A DNA stretch of 33,181 nucleotides from the NCBI GenBank assembly GCA_022566775.1, contig JADFIJ010000008.1:1-33181 (forward strand), in the 5' to 3' direction. A model generated the notes under the pieces. It made no database searches, was not told where the DNA came from, and saw only the letters and a program-made list of their open reading frames with translations. The translations under genes were made by a program, and so were the position numbers. This stretch comes from Pseudomonadota bacterium. GTDB taxonomy: Bacteria > Pseudomonadota > Gammaproteobacteria > Pseudomonadales > Pseudohongiellaceae. Below are positions 26,545 to 33,181 of the stretch, one piece after another; position 1 is the first letter of the stretch; each line of letters opens with the position of its first letter.

Positions 26545-26917
26545 GTTATTAATCAGAATGTTACTGATCACTGCAGTGGTGCAAGTCAGCCAATCCATGG
26601 CGGATGTAATCGATGGAGAGGAGCTGGTTGACCCGACTCGGCCCTTTTACCTGGAGTCGTCGGGGCAGCCGGACCCGTTTCCAGAAGAGCCGTCCAGGGA
26701 TGTGACGCCTGGGAGTTTCGAGGTGAGCTTTGTGAGAATTGGTAGCTCGTCGGCGATGGCTATAGTGAACAGTCAAAGGGTAACGATCGGTGATGTGATT
26801 GGCGGAGCCACCGTGGTAGCCATAGACCGAGGCGGTGTGACGCTGATGGTCGATGAACAGGAACAGCGCGTGAATATGTATAGAAACGATATTAAAGCCC
26901 CAGCGGCGACACAGTAG
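26537..26917 (+). CDS. mshK: MSHA pilus biogenesis protein MshK (PilP-like)
   Basis: A 126-residue protein with GTG start, a signal-like hydrophobic N-terminus (LLIRMLLITAVVQVSQSMA), the DPTRPFYLESSGQPDPF motif, and a small HR/PilP-type beta domain (ITHGD-like VTIGDVIGGATVVAIDRGGVTLMVD). It would sit in the periplasm and link the inner-membrane complex to the MshL secretin that follows. The family is poorly conserved; position and the DPTRP motif support the call. Confidence 0.8.
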   Translation: MFRLLIRMLLITAVVQVSQSMADVIDGEELVDPTRPFYLESSGQPDPFPEEPSRDVTPGSFEVSFVRIGSSSAMAIVNSQRVTIGDVIGGATVVAIDRGGVTLMVDEQEQRVNMYRNDIKAPAATQ

Positions 26918-26934
26918 TGTAGTGGAGAATTATT

Positions 26935-28869
26935 TTGATTAATCAATTCGATTTCAATGATACGAGATCAATTCCAATAATTGCATTGAGTGCAGTGCTG
27001 TTGGTGTTGCCCTCCTGTATAGCACGGGGTCCTTACGTGCCTGATACAGCGATACTGTCAGAGATTCAGGTTACGCTGGACGCTGCCGTTGCGTCTACCG
27101 AGGCAGTCCCAATGGAATTGCTGGCCGCCGATAGCGACTTATTAAGTGAGCTGATTCCTTCCCTTTCCCTGGACGAGATATTGCTGGCACCAGTGGAAGA
27201 GCGGATTACAATCACTTCGCCGAATCTGCCCGCCGATGTGTTTTTTAACAGCCTCGTGGTGGACACGGATTACGGTGTGGTTATCAGCGAGGATGTAGAT
27301 GTTCGCATCAATCTGAGTTTGCCCAACGTTACCGTAGAAGAAGCTATGGATATCGTTGCCGAGATTTATAACCTCGATATCACCCGGCGCGGGAATATTT
27401 TTACTGTGAGAGAAGGAGGGTTGCGCACCCGTCAGTTCACTATCGATTACCTTAATGTACAGCGCCAGGGTACCTCGAGTATTTCGGTGTCGGCTCAGGG
27501 GGGTCAAGGTGGCGGCGGCGGATTCGGAGGGGGCCAATTTGGTGGTGGTCAGTTTGGTGGTGGCCGTGGCGGATTCGGAGGAGGCGGGAATTTTGGCGGT
27601 GGCGGATTCGGAGGAGGCGGGAATTTTGGTGGTGGTAATTTTGGCGGCGGCGGCTTTGGCGGTGGAGGCTTTGGCGGTGGAGGCTTCGGTGGTGGAGGCG
27701 CTGGCGGGCAAATTACAACCTCCACCAGCACGGATTTTTGGTCTGATCTGGAAACTGCGATAACCAACCTGATCGGCATCGAGATTCAGAGCAGTGGGGC
27801 TGCCTCAGGAGGCGGCGGTTTTGGTGGGGGTTTTGGTGGTCTTTCAGGCGCAGGTTCCCGCAATCAATCCACGGTAACAGACGAAGGCAAGAGCGTTCTG
27901 GTGCAACCCTTAACGGGAATCATAGTAGTCACCGCCTTCCCGCACGAACTTGACAGGGTCGAAAATTTTATCAATTTGGCACAGGAAGCGTTGCGTCGGG
28001 AAGTTATCATTCAGGTGCAGTTCCTGGAAGTGGTCTTGAACAAGGGATTTCAATATGCTCTCGATTTTAATACATTCGGTCAACAGGCAAACAATCCGAT
28101 TACCGGAAGTGGTGAGTTTGACGGTACAGAAGAAGGCTTGCTGGGAAGTGCTAATAGAATTGCGGGTGAATTTCTGCCCGGTGACAATGGCATAGACGGC
28201 ATCTCAAATCCGCTGAAAATCAGTACCAACTTCTCGGATTTCGATGCGGTCTTCCGATTATTGGAGACGCGGGGAACAGTCCAGGTAATCTCCAGTCCAC
28301 AACTGCGGGTACTGAACAATCAGAAGGCGGTGTTTTCCGATGGGGATCAGGAGTTTTTTCAGACTCAGGCGGATACCACTACTGTAACTGGAAGCAATAA
28401 CACGATCACCAATGCCAATAACAATCTGCAACAGTTCTTTTCCGGCATTTCCATGGATATCACCCCGCAGATCAGCGCCAATGGGGACATCACGCTACAT
28501 GTGCATCCTACGATTACCGCAGTGGAATCGCAGACCAAGCAAATCGGCGGACAACTCGTGCCACTGGCAAAAACGTCGACGCGAGAGATTGACACGGTGA
28601 TCAAGGCGGAGAACGGCAAGATCATCGTACTCGGTGGGCTGGCGTTCGAACGCAATATAACCGAAAGCGCCGGTATCCCAGGTATAAATTCAATCCCGAT
28701 TGTCGGTGATGTGCTGGAGCAGCAACAGAGACAGTCGGTTAAGAGTGAATTTATTATCCTGTTAAAGCCCATCATCGCCAATGCAGAAGGAGATAGAGCA
28801 GTACTCAAAGACAGTAACGAAAGATTTCGAAGTCTGAATCGCGCGATCGATCCTTTCGCAGATCATTAG
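26935..28869 (+). CDS. mshL: MSHA pilus secretin MshL with long Gly-Phe-rich insert
   Basis: A 644-residue outer-membrane secretin. TTG start with GGAG about 8 bases upstream. The signal peptide ends in LPSC, giving a likely lipoprotein Cys28. Residues about 85-165 form the secretin N0/STN-type domain (ITSPNLPADVFFNSL). The secretin barrel runs from about 330 to 625 (VIIQVQFLEVVLNKGFQ, VQVISSPQLRVLNNQKAV, ISMDITPQISANGDITLHVHPTI, IIVLGGL, VGDVLEQQQRQSVKSEFIILLKP). Between these lie two Gly-rich blocks, 189-258 (FGGGG and NFGGG repeats) and 287-307. The block is coded by 33- and 15-base tandem repeats and is unusual for the family. Confidence 0.93.
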   Translation: MINQFDFNDTRSIPIIALSAVLLVLPSCIARGPYVPDTAILSEIQVTLDAAVASTEAVPMELLAADSDLLSELIPSLSLDEILLAPVEERITITSPNLPADVFFNSLVVDTDYGVVISEDVDVRINLSLPNVTVEEAMDIVAEIYNLDITRRGNIFTVREGGLRTRQFTIDYLNVQRQGTSSISVSAQGGQGGGGGFGGGQFGGGQFGGGRGGFGGGGNFGGGGFGGGGNFGGGNFGGGGFGGGGFGGGGFGGGGAGGQITTSTSTDFWSDLETAITNLIGIEIQSSGAASGGGGFGGGFGGLSGAGSRNQSTVTDEGKSVLVQPLTGIIVVTAFPHELDRVENFINLAQEALRREVIIQVQFLEVVLNKGFQYALDFNTFGQQANNPITGSGEFDGTEEGLLGSANRIAGEFLPGDNGIDGISNPLKISTNFSDFDAVFRLLETRGTVQVISSPQLRVLNNQKAVFSDGDQEFFQTQADTTTVTGSNNTITNANNNLQQFFSGISMDITPQISANGDITLHVHPTITAVESQTKQIGGQLVPLAKTSTREIDTVIKAENGKIIVLGGLAFERNITESAGIPGINSIPIVGDVLEQQQRQSVKSEFIILLKPIIANAEGDRAVLKDSNERFRSLNRAIDPFADH

Positions 28870-28884
28870 GCCGGAAAACACGAC

Positions 28885-29799
28885 ATGTATTTACAACATT
28901 TTGGTCTAAGAGAACTTCCATTCTCTCTTACGCCGAATACACAGTTCTTCCTCAATATGGCGAGTTACCATAAAGCCTACAACATGCTGATGGTATCTCT
29001 GGCTAATGCGGAGGGATTCATCAAGATAGTGGGTGAAGTGGGCACCGGCAAGACGATGTTGTGTCGCAAGGTGCTCAACACCCTGGAAGAAGACAAAGGA
29101 AATTTTATTACCGCTTATATTCCTAACCCGGTGCTGAGTCCTAAAGGCTTGTTTTTAGCTTTCGCCGAGGAGCTAAACTTGGAAGTCGCCCAGGACGTAG
29201 GCCATCACCGGCTGCTAAAAGCAATAACAGAAAAACTCGTCGATTATTCCGCCCATGGTAAACAAGTTGTGCTGTTTATCGACGAGGCCCACGCGATGCC
29301 TGAGCAGACTTTAGAGGCTCTGCGATTGCTTACCAACATAGAGACCGAGGAGGTCAAACTGTTCCAGGTCGTGCTTTTCGCACAGCCGGAGTTGGATATC
29401 TCACTCGCCAAGCCTTCGCTGCGTCAACTCAGACAGCGCATTACTTTCTCCTTCGTGATTGAGCCGCTGGACCGGGATGGCATCGAACGTTATGTGGTAC
29501 ATCGTCTCGCGACTGCTGGCTACAATGGGCCGTTTCTGTTCTCGAAGCCTGCCCTGGACTTTCTCTTCAGAGCCAGCGATGGCATACCCCGAGTCGTAAA
29601 TATTCTTTGCCACAAGGCATTGATGGTTGCATTTGGCCGGGGGGAACGGGCGATACAGGTCGATCATGTCAGGCATGCTGCCGATGACACGGAAGGTGTC
29701 GAGATTTCAGGCGCTAATTATGTGCCGGCCTTGATTGCATTGGGTGGTGTGGCAGGCGGCGCGGCATTGGTATTTTATCTGGGGCAGTTTTATTTATGA
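28885..29799 (+). CDS. mshM: MSHA biogenesis ATPase MshM (ExeA-like)
   Basis: A 304-residue AAA+ ATPase. The family opening YLQHFGLRELPFSLTPNTQFF is followed by Walker A GEVGTGKT at 50-57, Walker B VVLFIDEAHAM, and arginine-rich sensor region RQLRQRITFSF. A C-terminal membrane helix (ALIALGGVAGGAALVFYLGQ) anchors it with the ATPase in the cytoplasm. Like ExeA it may help assemble the secretin across the cell wall, although no peptidoglycan-binding domain is seen here. Its stop overlaps the mshN start by four bases (ATGA). Confidence 0.92.
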   Translation: MYLQHFGLRELPFSLTPNTQFFLNMASYHKAYNMLMVSLANAEGFIKIVGEVGTGKTMLCRKVLNTLEEDKGNFITAYIPNPVLSPKGLFLAFAEELNLEVAQDVGHHRLLKAITEKLVDYSAHGKQVVLFIDEAHAMPEQTLEALRLLTNIETEEVKLFQVVLFAQPELDISLAKPSLRQLRQRITFSFVIEPLDRDGIERYVVHRLATAGYNGPFLFSKPALDFLFRASDGIPRVVNILCHKALMVAFGRGERAIQVDHVRHAADDTEGVEISGANYVPALIALGGVAGGAALVFYLGQFYL

Positions 29800-31061
29800 G
29801 TCTGGTTAATGACATGTTGCGGGATCTGGATCAGCGCCGCAAGGAATCCGACAGTCCTCGGGGACGGGTCGCACTCACCCCGGCCAGTGAATATCCTGAC
29901 TTACAGAAAAGCCGGCTGCCATACTATGTGGTTTTCGGACTGGTCCTGGTGCTGGCAGGACTCGGCTATCTGTGGATGCAATTAGACGAGGGCAGTGCGC
30001 CCAGGTCGTTGGATATCAGGTCTGAGCTTGCGGTGGATGCAAGCAACGATCCGGACCCTGTATTAGTCACTGCAGCCGATCAGACTAGCGTAGAGGAAAT
30101 AGAGGTGCCCCAGCTGCAGGAAGCCCAGATTCAGCAAACCCAGGTACAGCAGCCCCAGATATCGGAAACCCAGGAGCAAGAGTCGGTGCAACGGGTGCGG
30201 GACGCGATCGTCGCCGAGATTATCACGACCAATCAAGGGTTCAATCTGGAAGAACTGGCACAGGCGGTGGCGGCATTAAGCAACGCGGAGCCGGCGCAGA
30301 CCGACACTGAGCCAGCAGAGCTTGCAGCGCCGGTAGAGCCTGCAGTGGCGGAAGTTACGCCGATGGTGCCGGCACAGTCCCGGGTGGTGCCGGCAGGCAG
30401 CCGGAACGGAATCCAGCGGACAGAAATAGTGTCGCTGTCGGCAGGCGAATACGCTTTGGAGTCAATAAAAAACGCCGCGGATTTATCCCCGCAGCAGCAG
30501 GATGTGTTGGCGGTGCAGGAAGCCCTGCGCATCATTGCCACCAATCAACCTGACGCCGCCTATGCCGTGCTGGGAGAATATATTGCAACCAATCGCTACG
30601 CCCATCAGTCGCGAGAGACCTATGCCAAGCTACTATTGAGCCAGGGAGCTTATCGCCAGGCCGCGGATCTGGTAGAGGCCGGCCTGCAGCTGGCGCCAAA
30701 TCACGCAGGCTTCAAGAAAATCAAGGCCAGGTTGCTGGTCTCGAATGGCGATACAGGCGCAGCGGTAACGTTGTTGTTACGGCGCGCGCCAGATGTATCC
30801 AAGGATCTGGAGTATCATGAAATTCTGGCAACGGCGCAATTGGCCAGCCGGGATTACGAGGGTGCAGCCGTCAGTTACACCAGCCTGCTGCGGGAAGATC
30901 GAAATCAGGGCAAGTACTGGTATGGTTTCGCTGCCTCACAGGATTTCCTGGGCAAGATGCGAGCGGCTCGCCAGGCCTATACCGAGGCCGTTCGACAGCC
31001 CAGCCTCAGTGCGAATCTTCGTCTGCGCAGCGAGCAACGACTTAGCAGCTTAGGCCGGTAA
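29796..31061 (+). CDS. mshN: MSHA biogenesis protein MshN (TPR protein)
   Basis: A 421-residue bitopic protein. The N-terminus MSLVNDMLRDLDQRR is typical of MshN/GspB-like partners. A membrane helix lies near 44-62. A Gln/Glu-rich linker contains the repeated QIQQTQVQQPQISETQ stretch and is followed by a Pro/Ala-rich linker. From about 240 to 420 there are tetratricopeptide repeats (YAKLLLSQGAYRQAADLVEAG). Its place after mshM mirrors ExeA-ExeB. The periplasmic TPR would help MshM and the secretin assemble (inference). Confidence 0.88.
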   Translation: MSLVNDMLRDLDQRRKESDSPRGRVALTPASEYPDLQKSRLPYYVVFGLVLVLAGLGYLWMQLDEGSAPRSLDIRSELAVDASNDPDPVLVTAADQTSVEEIEVPQLQEAQIQQTQVQQPQISETQEQESVQRVRDAIVAEIITTNQGFNLEELAQAVAALSNAEPAQTDTEPAELAAPVEPAVAEVTPMVPAQSRVVPAGSRNGIQRTEIVSLSAGEYALESIKNAADLSPQQQDVLAVQEALRIIATNQPDAAYAVLGEYIATNRYAHQSRETYAKLLLSQGAYRQAADLVEAGLQLAPNHAGFKKIKARLLVSNGDTGAAVTLLLRRAPDVSKDLEYHEILATAQLASRDYEGAAVSYTSLLREDRNQGKYWYGFAASQDFLGKMRAARQAYTEAVRQPSLSANLRLRSEQRLSSLGR

Positions 31062-31066
31062 ATACC

Positions 31067-32797
<1,731 letters not shown>

Positions 32798-32897
32798 TGA
32801 AGATTTATAAGATTTGAAAAGCTGCAATCAAGGTGAATTGCGTGATACGCAGTGTCACTGAGAGTTGTAAGATCACTTTGAGGTTATAATTTGGACC

Positions 32898-33181
32898 ATG
32901 CCCTATTTTCACTACAGCGGTAGAAACAGCTCCGGCGTTCTGGTGTCGGGCGATATAGATGCGGGTAGTGCCGATGATGTGGCGGCGCAGTTGGTTGGGG
33001 ACAGCGTTACGCCCATTGAAATTCGAGAAGTCAAAGCTCGTCAGATCAAGGCGAAAAAATCCCCCAGTTCGGCCAGGATTGATGTTGATCCTGATGCGTC
33101 AATTATCGACCGCATCAATGCCTTTCTTGCCGGCAATAAAATTGAACTCGATGAATTAGTCATGTTTGCCCGCCAGATGTA
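32898..33181 (+). CDS. mshG: MSHA inner-membrane platform protein MshG, N-terminus only
   Basis: From ATG 32898 the frame reads MPYFHYSGRNSSGVLVSGDIDA and continues open to the right edge (94 codons), passing IDRINAFLAGNKIELDELVMFARQM. Both are hallmarks of GspF/PilC-family platform proteins: the beta-rich start, then the first cytoplasmic helical domain. It would be the rotor acted on by MshE. It lies 100 bases after mshE, the widest gap inside the msh cluster; a TATAAT-like stretch at 32884-32889 might be a local promoter. Confidence 0.9.
   Translation, partial: MPYFHYSGRNSSGVLVSGDIDAGSADDVAAQLVGDSVTPIEIREVKARQIKAKKSPSSARIDVDPDASIIDRINAFLAGNKIELDELVMFARQM

Noticed and set aside
27549-27779. 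Minus-strand polyproline frame (PPPPKPPPPK)
   Set aside because: It is the complement of the Gly-rich repeats of mshL, which is strongly supported as a secretin.

Overview
The window looks like the chromosome of a marine-type gammaproteobacterium in or near the Pseudomonadales/Cellvibrionales. The best clue is gene order: tRNA-Phe, yggX, mutY, asmA, hisBHAF, ctpA, envC, gpmI, rhodanese, secB, trmL. As I recall it, Pseudomonas aeruginosa has the same order, apart from a glutaredoxin gene (grxC) that is missing here between the rhodanese and secB genes. I cannot name the species from sequence alone.

Region 1 (1 to about 10.4 kb) is accessory. It lies on the 3' side of tRNA-Phe (10400-10475, minus strand). 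It holds two displaced 3'-half copies of that tRNA gene, at 274-303 and 8416-8461. Each is followed by the same 80-base arm sequence with paired GTGCTA-like repeats. I read this as two integrative elements stacked at the tRNA-Phe attachment site, both now without a recognisable integrase. The outer unit (about 304-8415) carries a redox set: two diheme cytochromes c, an SHP-type oxygen-binding cytochrome c, a cytochrome b561, a secreted beta-propeller protein with a c-type heme site, a PQQ-dependent dehydrogenase and a membrane-anchored methyltransferase. The inner unit (about 8462-10399) carries one secreted TIM-barrel, glycosidase-like protein. Palindromic repeats built on GGGGTCAG or GGGGACAG punctuate the outer unit. 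A partial YdjM-like membrane hydrolase gene lies at the left edge.

Region 2 (10.4-23.9 kb) is conserved housekeeping backbone. It covers Fe(II) trafficking/oxidative protection (yggX), mismatch repair of 8-oxoG:A (mutY, with an in-frame TGA that removes its last 20 codons), outer-membrane-related AsmA, four histidine biosynthesis genes, and a minus-strand group gpmI-envC-ctpA for glycolysis and cell-wall/septum processing. A rhodanese, the export chaperone SecB and the tRNA methyltransferase TrmL complete it.

Region 3 (24.2 kb to the right edge) is the first half of an MSHA-type type IV pilus locus on the plus strand. It contains a PilM-like and a PilN-like gene (split mshI), mshJ, mshK, mshL, mshM, mshN, mshE and the start of mshG, mostly overlapping or tightly spaced. 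The secretin MshL carries a long Phe-Gly-rich insert coded by tandem DNA repeats. The motor ATPase MshE has a textbook two-part cyclic-di-GMP binding motif.
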